A program made the position numbers and the translations under genes. Below, one piece after another: positions 45,401-54,900 of a stretch of 64,000 nucleotides of DNA (position 1 is its first letter; the number at the start of each line of letters is the position of its first letter). The notes beneath the pieces are model-generated. The model searched no databases and was not told where the DNA came from. It worked only from the letters and a program-made list of their open reading frames with translations. This DNA is from Closterium sp. Naga37s-1 (taxonomy: Eukaryota > Streptophyta > Zygnematophyceae > Desmidiales > Closteriaceae), in the NCBI GenBank assembly GCA_947471745.1, contig CANJKZ010000537.1:193501-257500 (forward strand), written 5' to 3'.

Positions 45401-47955
45401 AGATTGAGGATTCTAAAGAATCGCCGACCGACCGGCAAGCAACGTTCTGTCGTAATAGGTGAGCTCCAGGTCCGGTTCGAGTATGCACAGGAGCGCCTCA
45501 ACTCAATGCCTGGTGGTTCCTCCAATCAGAAAACGGCCCTGTTTCCAACCAACCATGAAGGCCCCGCCTCGGGGGTATTGGCGATGAATTCTTTTCCTAG
45601 TGCCTTTTTATTGACCAACACTGGCAGTTTTGCCAACGCCGCTTCTGCGGAGTGGAGTGGAGGAGTTGAGGAGGCATTTGGCTGCACGTGCGGTGTTGAG
45701 GGGAATGGGGGAGGAGGTTGGGCCGTGGAGTGGAGTGGAGTGGATTCCGCTTGCGGTGGTTCATCTGCTGGGATTTGGGTGAGCTTGCTGTCGCTCTGGA
45801 GGAGTTTGTCGAGCGGCTGAGGAGGCGGAGAATCAGGAGGCTCTGGCACGGCACCCACGGGCGTACATGGAGGTTGTTTGTTTGTTGCTTGCTTGCCACC
45901 ACGTGTTGGAGCATGCGTGGGGCATGATGGGTGAGTGGGTGGGTGGGTGCCGTGCGGAGGTGAGGCGCCACATCGGTGCCATGCCATGGATGATGGATCA
46001 CGCGCCCATGATGCTAGTATGCGTGCCATGCCATGGATGGTGCGCACGCACACACTCACCCGTCACATCGTGGCCGTGTCGCCTCGCGCTGCCTGATCTC
46101 GCCCGTGAGCTGGAGCGAGCTGTGTCGGAGCCTGATGGGGGGCTTGGTTCGCGGGAGGAAGAGGCAAGCAGTAGTGCTTGCTTGAGCATACGAGTCCTAA
46201 GGCGCGGTCACGTTCAGCCGCAGACATAGTAGTTGGTTGTGCTTCGGCAGTCCGTCGTGTTGATACGATGGGGGTGACTCACCACGGGTGAGGTTATTGG
46301 GGAGCTTGGGCATGGCGAAGTTGATGTAAGGTGGAGGCGGGGCGACAGCAGCACAGTGGCACCGGCACCCTGCAGCAGCTTGGCCATCCATCGTGCTGCG
46401 TTTAGAATGCTATTCTCTCAAGGTACCAGGTTGCTCTGCCCATGTATGCTTTGGAGCGTTGATTGGCGTTGCTTGTGCCTCGTCGCCCCCTTGCGCGGCC
46501 TAAGTCCGCCAGCGTGAGCCGCTTGGGTAGGAAGGCAGAGGAATGAGCTTTGAAGTAAATAAAGAATCTCTTGAGTTCCAGATCTTTATATACCGCGGTA
46601 TAGAGGCGGGCACACTAAGGGACTCCTCTTTCTATCTTTCTCCATGCCCTCTCTTCTTTCTATGAAGCTCCAAACGTATTTCACATCCCCTCTCTCTTTT
46701 CTCCTTACCACTGACGTTGCCTCTTTGCTGGTCTCTTACCTTTATGACCCCTCTCTGCCCCTGTGTGCACGTATTGCATGCGCATGTTTGCCCGCGCGTG
46801 TGGGTGGGTGCACACATAACGTCGTGCCTTTGTCAAACACCATTTGCCCACGTGTGTATGTGTGTGTCTGTGCGTATGTGCCACCACATGGATATGTTGC
46901 GGTGCATTGGCGTGTGTGTGTGTGTGGGTGTGTGTGCATGCATGCAGCTACGAGGACAACAAGTCAGCAGCCAAGGCCATGCTGGAGAAGCTCGGCCTAA
47001 CCAACTTCCAGGTGCGCCCCAAACCCCTCCTCCGCCCGTAAACCCCTTCCCTCTCCCGAAACGTCTTCTCTTGCTCCCAACGCCACTCCGCTCCACACCA
47101 ACAGTGCTCCCCATGGCAACCTCCCTGACCCCTCCTCACACCCACTCATGCCGAAATAGCCATGAGCAAGGGCTGGGCGGAAATCGGTCCAACCCAACCC
47201 AGTCCTTTCGGGGCTGGCCTACTTCCAGTCTTTTTGGGCCGGCCCGGGGTTTGCCTGAGTCAAACCGGCCTTTCGATAATCCCTGCCTGTGGCTTGACCA
47301 CTATGGCTGCGCTGCCTGGATCGGGCCTGCTCAGGTCAGTCTTCAAGCCTAAACGGCTGCAAGTATCGTTGTGAACCAATGTCACAAAGCCTGTTTCTTA
47401 TGGAATGCGGGTGGTGCGGGTGCTGGATGAACCTAAAAAGATGGATCCTGCGGCCGGAATGCGATTTCCGCGACCTAACAAGTGACATGTGCGACATGGG
47501 TTGGTTGGAGGCCGGTCCGGCCCCGCTGGGCCCGACCGCATGACCTGGGCCCGCAGCAATCTGCCTGGCGAGCCAGCCTGACCCGGCAACTGACCTGGGC
47601 CAACTTTTCGAAAATCCTGCCCGGCCCTTGCTCTTGCCTATGCCGAAAGTCGCCGCCCCTTTCCCTTCCCTTTACTCGCCCTTACAATATGTTTTGCGCA
47701 CCAACATACCCCCCACGCCCCTACGTTCCCGCCCCAATGTCTCTCGCTCTCTGTCTCTCTCTCCCACGGCCTGGCAGGTGGGGAAGACGAAGGTGTTTCT
47801 GCGTGCGGGGCAGATGGCGATGTTAGACGCCATGCGCACGCAGCACCTCAACTCCGCCGTGCGGGTCATCCAGCGCTACACGCGCTGCTGGCTGCAGCGC
47901 CGCCGCTTCCTCGCGCTCAGGAAGGCCGCCGTCAAAGCACAGGCGCAGTGGCGAG
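30441..47955 (+). CDS. Class XI myosin, motor head (exons E1-E19)
   Basis: This is the actin-activated ATPase head of a plant-type myosin XI. Coding exons are: 30441-30563, 30901-31044, 31726-31871, 32726-32882, 33649-33707, 33942-34104, 34498-34650, 35547-35683, 36800-36946, 37417-37518, 38019-38076, 38681-38782, 39871-39908, 40304-40430, 41776-41946, 42226-42357, 43322-43434, 46948-47011, 47778-47955. All phases agree. Landmarks in order are: N-terminal SH3-like [10 protein letters not shown] (E1), [15 protein letters not shown] (E2), P-loop GESGAGKT (E4), switch I NNNSSRFGKF (E5/E6), switch [10 protein letters not shown] (E10), [11 protein letters not shown]-type relay (E12), VRCVKPN (E16), SH1 helix [15 protein letters not shown] (E16/E17) and converter [12 protein letters not shown] (E19). 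All active-site motifs look intact. The initiating exon is not located. E5 ends in a GC donor. Confidence 0.92.
31141..31188 (+). repeat. Partial copy of myosin exon E2 (3' part plus donor)
   Basis: It repeats 31005-31052, from CACAACCTCTTCCT through GAGATCTAC and the donor GTGCGTAG, with about three mismatches. Flanking intron sequence (taaggaatggattttt / taagaattgattcttt) is also duplicated, so the unit is about 80 bp. It lies in the intron downstream of E2. Confidence 0.85.
32576..32660 (+). repeat. Partial copy of myosin exon E4 (5' part, altered P-loop)
   Basis: This copy precedes E4 and has its own acceptor (gcag at 32572-32575). It reads [28 protein letters not shown], in which the conserved GESGAGKT has become GESEAGKT. 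No donor follows directly. The real E4 (32726) keeps the intact P-loop. Confidence 0.9.
33181..33580. repeat. 30-bp minisatellite, about 13 copies
   Basis: The unit CAAACTGCTGCATGCGCCTT plus GTCCTCTGCT is repeated almost without change in the intron between E4 and E5. Because the unit is a multiple of three, several frames stay open across it; these are not genes. Confidence 0.97.
34173..34199. repeat. Homopolymer C(27)
   Basis: This run of 27 cytosines lies in the intron between E6 and E7. A second run of about 23 C is at 35110-35132. Confidence 0.95.
34735..34922 (+). repeat. Two partial copies of myosin exon E7 (3' part plus donor)
   Basis: Copies at 34735-34797 and 34860-34922 each repeat the last 21 codons of E7 (VEYQKT to LTLDEQ) followed by the donor GTGCG and about 60 bp of the same intron. 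Coding differences are small (Arg to Cys changes). They form a tandem array of about 125 bp per unit with E7 itself. Confidence 0.93.
35267..35465 (+). repeat. Two partial copies of myosin exon E8 (5' part)
   Basis: The segment 35408-35465 has the acceptor ctctcaacag and reads [17 protein letters not shown], then runs into intron sequence with a stop. The segment 35267-35320 is a more diverged copy ([13 protein letters not shown]). Both precede the real E8 at 35547. Confidence 0.88.
35727..36342. repeat. 66-bp minisatellite, about 9.4 copies
   Basis: Each unit holds GGTCGCACGTTTGGTCTCAT, the palindrome-centred TTTTGAGGCGCCT(C/A)AAA, a gactccccacacac run and a C-rich end. It lies in the intron between E8 and E9. 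Units differ by a few bases, in blocks (aaaaaac versus caaagac). Confidence 0.97.
36549..36662. repeat. 10-bp minisatellite CTTGGAGCAC, about 11 copies
   Basis: Tandem units CTTGGAGCAC with occasional CTTGGAGCAT lie in the same E8-E9 intron, about 200 bp after the 66-bp array. Confidence 0.95.
37036..37340 (+). repeat. Partial copies of myosin exons E9 and E10 in one intron
   Basis: The segment 37036-37104 repeats the end of E9 ([23 protein letters not shown]) with the same donor GTGCGC. The segment 37306-37340 repeats the start of E10 ([11 protein letters not shown]) behind an acceptor cggcag. The intron between E9 and E10 is therefore bracketed by an echo of each neighbour. Confidence 0.9.
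38361..38564 (+). repeat. Two partial copies of myosin exon E12 (5' part)
   Basis: The segment 38510-38564 has an acceptor (gcccaccag) and the E12 start [18 protein letters not shown]. The segment 38361-38401 is an older copy ([14 protein letters not shown]). Both are upstream of the real E12 at 38681. Confidence 0.9.
38863..39266 (+). repeat. Three decaying copies of myosin exon E12 (3' part)
   Basis: The segment 38863-38922 repeats [19 protein letters not shown] and keeps the donor GTGCGAGC. The segment 39028-39140 is split by a 24-bp palindrome and reads into GAGAATGTGTGAG. The segment 39214-39266 is more diverged ([11 protein letters not shown]). Divergence rises with distance from E12. 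Confidence 0.85.
39049..39072. repeat. Perfect 24-bp palindrome
   Basis: CACTTTTGAGAA is followed directly by its reverse complement TTCTCAAAAGTG. It sits inside one of the copies of exon E12. Confidence 0.95.
40539..40713 (+). repeat. Two partial copies of myosin exon E14 (3' part)
   Basis: The segment 40539-40595 reads [19 protein letters not shown] and is followed by the donor GTGGGTG. The segment 40658-40713 reads [19 protein letters not shown]. Both repeat the end of E14 downstream of it. Confidence 0.9.
41455..41700 (+). repeat. Two partial copies of myosin exon E15 (5' part)
   Basis: Copies begin at 41455 and 41618, each behind an acceptor CAG, and read [11 protein letters not shown]. 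The first soon meets a stop; the second continues through NKDYVVAE. Both share a following segment (agcagcatgcag, then caggtagcaccggagcac) that is not in the real E15 at 41776. They therefore form an about 165-bp tandem unit of their own. Confidence 0.9.
42358..42560 (+). repeat. 20-bp tandem array repeating the E16 splice donor
   Basis: The array starts exactly at the donor of exon E16 (GGG|GTGAGATGC at 42357/42358). It repeats agatgcacaggggtggggtg about ten times, so each unit carries another G|GTGAGA donor-like site 20 bp further on. Reading past the first donor meets a stop after seven codons. Confidence 0.95.
42632..42830. repeat. 24-bp minisatellite, about 8 copies
   Basis: The unit GAGATGTCAGAAGGTGGTGG plus CCGG/CCGA is repeated in the intron between E16 and E17. 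Confidence 0.95.
43197..43230 (+). repeat. Partial copy of myosin exon E17 (5' part)
   Basis: The segment follows an acceptor (atgcag) and reads [11 protein letters not shown], matching the E17 start [10 protein letters not shown] with several changes. It lies upstream of E17. Confidence 0.75.
43491..43540 (+). repeat. Partial copy of myosin exon E17 (3' part)
   Basis: It repeats [16 protein letters not shown] and the AG|GTCT junction, with a single obvious base difference over about 50 bp. It lies downstream of E17. Confidence 0.9.
43610..45189 (-). mobile_element. LINE (non-LTR retrotransposon) fragment in a myosin intron
   Basis: The minus strand near 44890-44945 reads [17 protein letters not shown], the catalytic box of a LINE-type reverse transcriptase, within an open stretch 44624-45310. 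Downstream minus frames (44464-44733) contain [11 protein letters not shown], typical of the segment after the reverse transcriptase. A (TA)n run at about 43636-43660 sits at the expected 3' end. Sixteen-bp direct repeats with one mismatch (43594-43609 and 45190-45205, tctcgaaYggtccttt) may be the target duplication. The copy is truncated, has frameshifts and stops, and no ORF1 or endonuclease was recognised. Confidence 0.7.
45206..46947. other. Remainder of the long E17-E18 intron
   Basis: No coding sequence is supported. A local duplication is seen (gagctccaggagattttcta near 45280 and gagctcgaggagattttcta near 45345). A short palindrome tataccgcggtata lies near 46592. The stretch 46780-46940 is TG-rich simple sequence running into the E18 acceptor. 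Minus-strand open frames near 45526-46059 are Pro/Ser-rich and unrecognised. Confidence 0.5.
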
Positions 47956-48966
47956 GTGCGTTCATGGGTGCATGTGCATGTGTGGTGCACGTGTGTGTGC
48001 ATGTGGATTTGTGGGTGCATGTGCATGCTCTATGTGTTTGTGTCATTCGTGTGTCCCTATGCACTTGCCCTCCCACCACCTTTTCCTTTCCTCCCTCCAT
48101 TCCCCCTCCACCTATTCTCAACTGACACTGTTCCCTCCCAGCTCTTTCTCTCTCACCCCTTCTCTCATCCCCCCACCTCGCTCTCCGCCTCTCTCTCTTT
48201 CCCATCCCCCCTCTCGCACTCATCCCATCCCATCCCATCCCATCCCCATCTCCTCCCCTGCACACACCAGGCAAGGCGGCCAGGAGGGAGTACGAGCGGA
48301 GGCGCAGGGAGGCAGCAGCGGTGCGCATTCAGAAGCACTACCGCGCGCACCTGGCGCTCTGCCAGTACGCACGCGTGCAGCGCGCCGTGCTGGTGCTGCA
48401 GGCGGGGGCACGGGGCATGTTCGCGCGCTCTGAGGCCAGGAGCAGACGGCGGAACCTCGCTGCCACGCGCATTCAGGTGCAGGCAAATGAGAGATGCACT
48501 GTGCGCTGTGCAAATGAGATGGTGATGTGCAGATGGGATGTGGGGGTCAGGCGGACACTGAGAGGGTATAGGGGGATGAGAGATGCGAACGGTGGCAGGG
48601 AGATGGTGTGGCGTGGGTGTGCAGGTGTGGAGCCAGACTGGGTCACTGGTGTATGAGAGCAAGGTTGCGTGTTGTTGTCGTTGTGTTCATCTGCATTGCA
48701 CGCGTGCCGGCTGCTTGCCTTGCTATTGAATAAATGCCGTCTATTCTGTCTGTCCTCCTCACCTGCCGCTCACCCCCCTCCTCCTGCTCCCCTACCCCTG
48801 TTCCCGGTCTCCCATTCCTCTCCTCCCTGCGTCCCATCCCCACCAGACGCGGTATCGCGGGCACAGGGAGCGGCGGGCGTATAAGAAGCTGAGGGCAGCA
48901 GCGGTGGTGCTGCAGTGCACGTGGAGGGGCAGAGCGGCCCGCCTCCACCTCAAGCACCTCAAACAC
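47778..48966 (+). CDS. Class XI myosin, IQ neck (exons E19-E21)
   Basis: The light-chain-binding lever arm is encoded by the end of E19 (47778-47955), E20 (48271-48476) and E21 (48847-48966). About six IQ-type repeats are visible, for example [66 protein letters not shown] and VVLQCTWRGRAARLHL. Six IQ motifs are usual for plant myosin XI and bind calmodulin-like light chains. E19 ends in phase 1, and E20 starts by completing a glycine codon. Confidence 0.9.
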
Positions 48967-49364
48967 GTGCGCATAGGGGGCCCGGGAGAAGGGGGGGGAG
49001 GGGGGAAGAGTCTGTCAAGGGCTTTTACTTTTACACAACGGACTAGCTGGCAAGGGGGATAGGTGGGGATTTGGGTAGGTCAGGGATAGGTCAGTGGTCA
49101 CCACAGCACCACAGCACTACAATGGCACAGCACAGCACCACAGCTCCCTCCCTCCCGCTCCCCTTCTCGCTCTCCCTCCCCCCGCTCCCTCTCCGGATCC
49201 CCCTATCCCGCTCCCTCACTCCCCCTCCCCCCTGCTCTCCTTCCCTCCCCCTCCCCCCTGCTCTCCTTCTCTCCCCCTCTCCCCCTCCCTCTCCTTCTCT
49301 CCCCCTCCCCCACTCCCTCTCTTTCTCTCCCGATCCATCCCTCGCCCGTTTCCCCCCTCTGCAG

Positions 49365-51376
49365 GAGGCGAAGCAAACGGGGGCGCTGCAGGCAGCCAAG
49401 ACGCGGCTGGAGAAGCAGTGCGAGGAGCTCACATGGCGCCTGCAGCTCGAGAAGCGCATGCGGGTGAGAGCTGCTGGGGGAGGTGCTGCTGGGGAAGGTG
49501 CTGCTGGGGCAGGTGCTGCTGGGGCAGGTGCTGCTGGGTGTGGTGGTGGACAGTGGTGCTTCAGGGTGCGAGTGGAGATGAGCGGGGTGGTGCTGGATTG
49601 GTGCTACTGTGGTCATTCATGTCATGTGTGACATGACAAGTACCAGGGCTGCTCCATGGATTTCAGTGCACACATGCATGCGCACCTAGCACACGTCCCA
49701 CCGTGCTCCCATCTCCCTGCTCCCCCCTGTACCCCCCTGTAACCCCCTGCAACCCCCTGCACCCCCTTGCATATCCCCTCACCATGTCAACCCTCCATCA
49801 CCCCCCTGCGTCCTTGCAGTCGGATCTAGAGGAGTCGAAATCAGCGGAGATAGCGCGTCTGCAGCAGGAGATGGAGCAGCTCAAAACAGACCTGCAGACC
49901 GCCACCACGCAAGTAGACCAACTGCAGGCACAGCTGCGCGCAGGCGGAGGAGGAGGCGGAGGAGGAGGAGGAGGAGGGGGTGGAACAGCTGGTGGGGTGG
50001 CAGGGGGAGAGGCGACAAGGATAGGTCGCAGTGCCTCGGGCACACACACAGCGCCGTCTTCTGCAGCGGCATCACCGGTGCTCATGGCGTCACGCTCCGG
50101 CAGAGACATGGTGTCGCCCCCGCAGCCAGGAAAGCATGGCGCTGGCGCCAGGGCAGTGGATCTGTTGTTGCCCGCTGCTGCTGCTGGTGGTGGTGCGTCT
50201 GCGGGTCCCTCCTCCCCTGCCGCCCGCCCTGCGTTCTCGCACCCCTTGTCGCGCATCTCCAGCGCGCGGCTCTCTGGTAGCAGCCCGTCAGGCCGCATGG
50301 ACCATGGTGCTACCATGGGCAACGCAGGGACTGCAGTGGACGGGGCAGCAGGCCCGTGGGAGGGCGAGGGAGCAGCAGCTGGGGAGGGGGGATTGGTGGA
50401 GGGGGGGATGAACGGGGTGGTGGTGGATGCGGGGGTGGTGGCGGCGGCGGCGCAGGCGAGTGCAGCGATGCTGGAGAATGAGAAGCTGAAGGAGGCGCTG
50501 GAGGCGTCGGACTCACGGGCGGCAGCCATGGAGGAGGTGATTGCACGCAGGGAGGAGCGCATTCGAGAGCTGGAGGATGACGTGCTCACACTCAAGGGCG
50601 AGTGCGGCAGGTGTGTGGGGTGTAAGGGCAGGTGTGGCAGGTGCACTGAGCTGTTAGCTGTGGTCGGTCGGTCGGTCGGTCTGTTTGTCTGATCCGTGCT
50701 TGTGGGTTCTTTCCTCTTGTATTTCCCTCAATCGCTGTGATGCCTCGGATCGGGAGGACATCACTGTATTCAGTTCAGATGAGAATATACGATGACCACT
50801 CCGACCACTCCGACCACTCGGACCGATCTCTTATGCCTCCAGGCTCCAACCCGCCGCACTCTTGTTCTCCAATCAACAGCCTCCCCAATCTTGGCAACAA
50901 GTGACCCACTCCTGCTGCGTGCTCTCTCCTCTTGCATGTACACACCTACATTCTGCTGAATCCGCTGCCCGTTCTGCATCATGCCCTCTTGTTTCTCTCA
51001 CAACCCCTACCTTTCATGGGTTCGTTAATAACTCCTCTCACAACCCCATACACCCCCTTCCAACCCCCTTTACCCCCACAGGTTGCAGGAGCATCTACAG
51101 GGCATGGAGCGGGAGTTCCAAGTGCTGCGCCGCCAGTCCCTCTCCATGGCCACGGCCACCGCCAACGGCGCCGCGCCGGGTGGACTCCACGCGCCTCAGC
51201 GCGTCCCCTCCGGGCGCCTGTCCTCCGCGCTGTTTGGCATGGCAGCACATGGTGCTGCTGTGGCGCCATCGCCCCCACCTGTGGGGCTGCCCGCTGCACG
51301 TGAGGCGGCCAACAAGGTGGCGGCGTCTCAGGAGGCGGAGATGAAACGCCACCACGTGCTGGCGGAGAGGCAGCAG
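49365..51376 (+). CDS. Class XI myosin, coiled coil and variable linker (E22-E24)
   Basis: Exons are 49365-49463, 49820-50610 and 51082-51376. E22 carries the family-typical stretch TGALQAAKTRLEKQCEELTW and LQLEKRMR. E23 opens with a heptad-like helix (DLEESKSAEIARLQQEME) that runs into about 12 consecutive glycines. A low-complexity Ala/Gly/Ser/Pro segment of about 130 residues follows, then a second helix (SAAMLENEKLKEALEA). E24 adds LQEHLQGMEREFQVLRRQSL and another Ala-rich part. E23, at 263 codons, is far longer than the matching land-plant region and largely accounts for the extra length of the protein. Dimerisation through the helices is the known family role; the inserted segment has no known function. 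Confidence 0.85.
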
Positions 51377-51827
51377 GTGGGGAGGAAGGGAGAGAAGAGG
51401 GGTGCGGGGTGATGGGGGAGAAGGAGGGTAGGGAAGAGGCGGAAGAGGGTGGTGATTAGGGGGAAGCTCTGGGGAGAGGGGGGGGGGGGGGGTTCTTTGG
51501 GTGGGTGTGTGTGATCGAGTGTGAATGGGCTGCTGGCCAGTGCAGTTGTGCTGCTCCTGCTCCGGATTCGACCTCCATGCAACCTTCCGTCCTGCTCTCA
51601 GGGTTCCCGTGCCTCGTGTGCCGCTTTCCTCTCTGGGAGACCCTCCGATCCACACACACTTATTTTTTCCCAAGAAGGCTCCAAAATCCCCAAAGGCATG
51701 CAACACACACAGGTGTAGAGCACACATGACGCCGCTCCCTGACCCGCGCCTCCCTGGGTGTACCTCTCGTACTCTTCCCGCTCCCCCACCCTCTCCACCC
51801 TCGCCACTCCCCACCCTCTCACGGCAG

Positions 51828-51912
51828 GCGGATCAAGACGCGGTGCTGCAGTTTGTGGTGTCAGACCTGAGCTTCGACAACAACCGCCCCGTGGCTGCCT
51901 GTGTGCTCTACC
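51828..51912 (+). repeat. Partial copy of myosin exon E25 (5' part)
   Basis: It has an acceptor (acggcag) and reads [18 protein letters not shown] and [10 protein letters not shown], almost identical to E25 at 51968. It then passes into a pyrimidine tract like the one before E25. The unit is about 140 bp in tandem. Confidence 0.93.
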
Positions 51913-51967
51913 ACCTCTCTTACTCTTCCCCCTCCCCCACCCCCGTCCCCCCCACCTCGGATGCCAG

Positions 51968-54900
51968 GCGGATCAAGACGCGGTGCTGCAGTTCGTGGTG
52001 TCAGACCTGGGCTTCGACAACAACCGCCCCGTGGCTGCCTGCGTTCTCTACCGCGCGCTGCTGCACTGGCGCTCCTTCGACGCCGAGCAGACCAACGTGT
52101 TTGACCGCATCATCCAGACCATGAGCGTGGCAGTGGATGCGCATGATACTGCCGGCTCCACCAGCAACAGTGCGGACAGGCTGGCGTTCTGGCTGTCGAA
52201 TGCGTCGGCGCTGCTGCACCTGCTGCACCGCTCGTTCCGTCCTGGCGGGGCCTCGCAGAGCCAGATGCAGGCGCAGCGGCGGCGCCAGCAGCAGGCTGCC
52301 ACGTCGCTGTTTGGCAGGATGACTCAGGTGCGCGCCCCGCTTGTTGCCCTGCTCGCTACCCTGCTCACTGCTCCACTCGTCACCCCTTTTCACCACCGCA
52401 TATTCCTCTTGTGCCCGTGGCGGTGGGTCGTGTGTTGCTGCCTGTTGTGCATCCCCGTGCTCGCCCTCCAGCATCATCACCACTCACCTGCGCATTCATA
52501 CATACCCTCCTTCCCTCCCGCCCTCGTATCATCCTGCCCTCATGCCCCTTCTCACCGCATGCATCTCCCCACCTGCCCTGCAACAGTCGTTCCGAGGGCC
52601 GGTGGCGGCAGCGCAGGACGAGGCGAGTGCAGTGCAGGCGGACGGGCTGCAAGCGGTGGACCCCAAGTTCCCCGCGCTGCTCTTCAAGCAGCAGCTCACG
52701 GCGTTCGTGGAGAAGGTCTACTCCACCATCCGCGACAACCTCAAAAAGGACATCTCTCAGATGCTCGTTGCCTGCATCCAGGTGAGTCCCTGTGGCGTCC
52801 CTGTGGGGTCCCTGAGGGCTCTGTGTGCTGCTCTTGAAGCAGCAACCTGCGGCGGCGTGATGTGGAGAATGTGTGCTTTGGCATTCGTGACAACCTCAAG
52901 AAGGGCATCTCTCAGATGCTCGTCTCGTCGCCTGCATCCAAGTTCGTGTGACGTTCGTGCGGAGTCCGTGTGCTTGCACCTTCCGTTACTCCTTCGTATG
53001 TCGTTTTCACCGCTGTTTCATGCAACTGAACCACTCTAACCCACTGGGGAGCGCCATTGCTATGCCATGCCTGTGGAACCACTTTCCCCGTGCCGTTCCC
53101 CTCACCTACCCCTCCTACTCTCTCACCCAGGCGAGCCGGTCGTTCCGCCCGGGGGTGATGACGCGGCAGCAGCAGCGGGGGCAGCCAGTAGACGCACGCA
53201 CAGCCGCTCAGAACCAGGCGGCAGCACCGGGAGTGGCGCAGTGGAGCGGCATCATAGCGCGGCTGACAGAGCTGCTGAACACACTCAAGGCCAACCACGT
53301 GCCCGCCTTCCTCGTGCGCAAGCTCTTCTCGCAGATCTTCGCCTACATCAACGTGCAGCTCTTCAACAGGTGCGCTTGCAGCTGTTCAACAGGAGTGTGA
53401 GGGGGGAGTAGAGGGGGTGGGGTATGGAAGGGGGTAAGAGGCGCCTCAATCCGTCTTCCTCGTGCGCAAGCTCTTCTCACAGATCTTCGCCTACGTCAAC
53501 GTGGGCTCTTTAACAGGTGCGCGCACAGCTCTTGTCAACAGGTGCGCGCATGTACAGCTCTCCAACACATGTGTGAAGCTCTTCCAGGGTGTGCTGTGTA
53601 TGGTAGCTCCGCGTGCTTGTTATGCCGCTCGTTCTCTCCCTCTCTGCCACACCTGCGCCTCAACAGGTACACGCGCAGCTGTTTTCAACAGGTGCGTGCA
53701 TGCTGCACTTGCCTGTTATGCATCTCGTTCTGTCCTTCTCTGATGCACCCATGCATCGAGCACTACACAACAGCATGCCATGCTCCCTCTTCCTCTCCCT
53801 CTCCTTCTCCCTCTCTCTCTCCCTCTCTCTCTCCCCTTCCCTCTCCCTCATCCTCTCCCGCATCCCCTCCCTCATCTTTTCCCTCATCCCCTCCCTCTTC
53901 CTCTCCCTCTTCCTCCTCTCCCTTCTTCCTCTCCCTCTCCCCCTGTCGTCCTCCTCTCCCTCTCTCCCCCCCTCTCCTTCTCCCTCTCCCTCTCCCTCCC
54001 CCTCTCCCTCCCCCTCCCCCTCCCCCTCCCCCTCCCCCTCCCCCTCTCCCTCTCCCTCTCCCTCTCCCTCTCCCTCTCCCTCTCCCTCTCCCTCTCCCTC
54101 TCCCTCTCCCTCTCCCTCTCCCTCTCCCTCTCCCTCTCCCTCTCCCTCTCCCTCTCCCTCTCCCTCTCCCTCTCCCTCTCCCTCTCCCTCTCCCTCTCCC
54201 TCTCCCTCTCCCTCTCCCTCTCCCTCTCCCTCTCCCTCTCCCTCTCCCTCTCCCTCTCCCTCTCCCTCTCCCTCTCCCTCTCCCTCTCCCTCTCCCTCTC
54301 CCTCTCCCTCTCCCTCTCCCTCTCCCCTCCCCACCCCCCTCCGGGTCCTCTTTCAGTCTGCTGCTGCGTCGGGAGTGCTGCTCGTTCAGCAACGGGGAGT
54401 ACGTAAAGGCAGGACTGGCCGAGCTGGAGCGGTGGATCTACGAGGCCACGGACGAGTATGCGGGCTCCGCATGGGAGGAGCTCAGGTTCATTCGCCAGGC
54501 CGTCGGCTTCCTGGTGAGACATTTGAGTCGACTCGAAACAAGTCACTGCAGTGGATATATGAGGCCACGGACGAGTATGCGGGCTCTGCATGGGAGGAGC
54601 TCAGGTTCATCCGCCAAGCCGTTGGTTTCCTGGTGAGCCATGCTCTCGCGTGCCGCTGCACTGTGTGCCACGTGCGTGCTGCGTGCGTGCTGCGTGTGTC
54701 CTTGCGCCCACCAATCCACTCTACCATTCAGCAACCACCCAAGCAGCTCACCCCGATCCCCCGTATCCGCTGCAATCATTCCCCCATGCCCCCATGACCC
54801 CTCTCACAGGTGATCCACCAGAAGCCCAAGAAGTCTCTGGAGGACATCAGCAGCGACCTGTGCCCTTCTCCCATCAACCCATTGCACCATCCAACAACCC

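Noticed and set aside
45526-46059. 177-codon minus-strand frame as LINE ORF1
   Set aside because: It is Pro/Ser/Thr-rich, without a zinc knuckle or RNA-binding signature, so I could not link it to the LINE fragment.
53763-54797. Long open frames in all phases over the CCCTCT array (PSPS, LSLS, GEGE, RGRG repeats)
   Set aside because: A hexanucleotide repeat without stops keeps several frames open; these are not genes.
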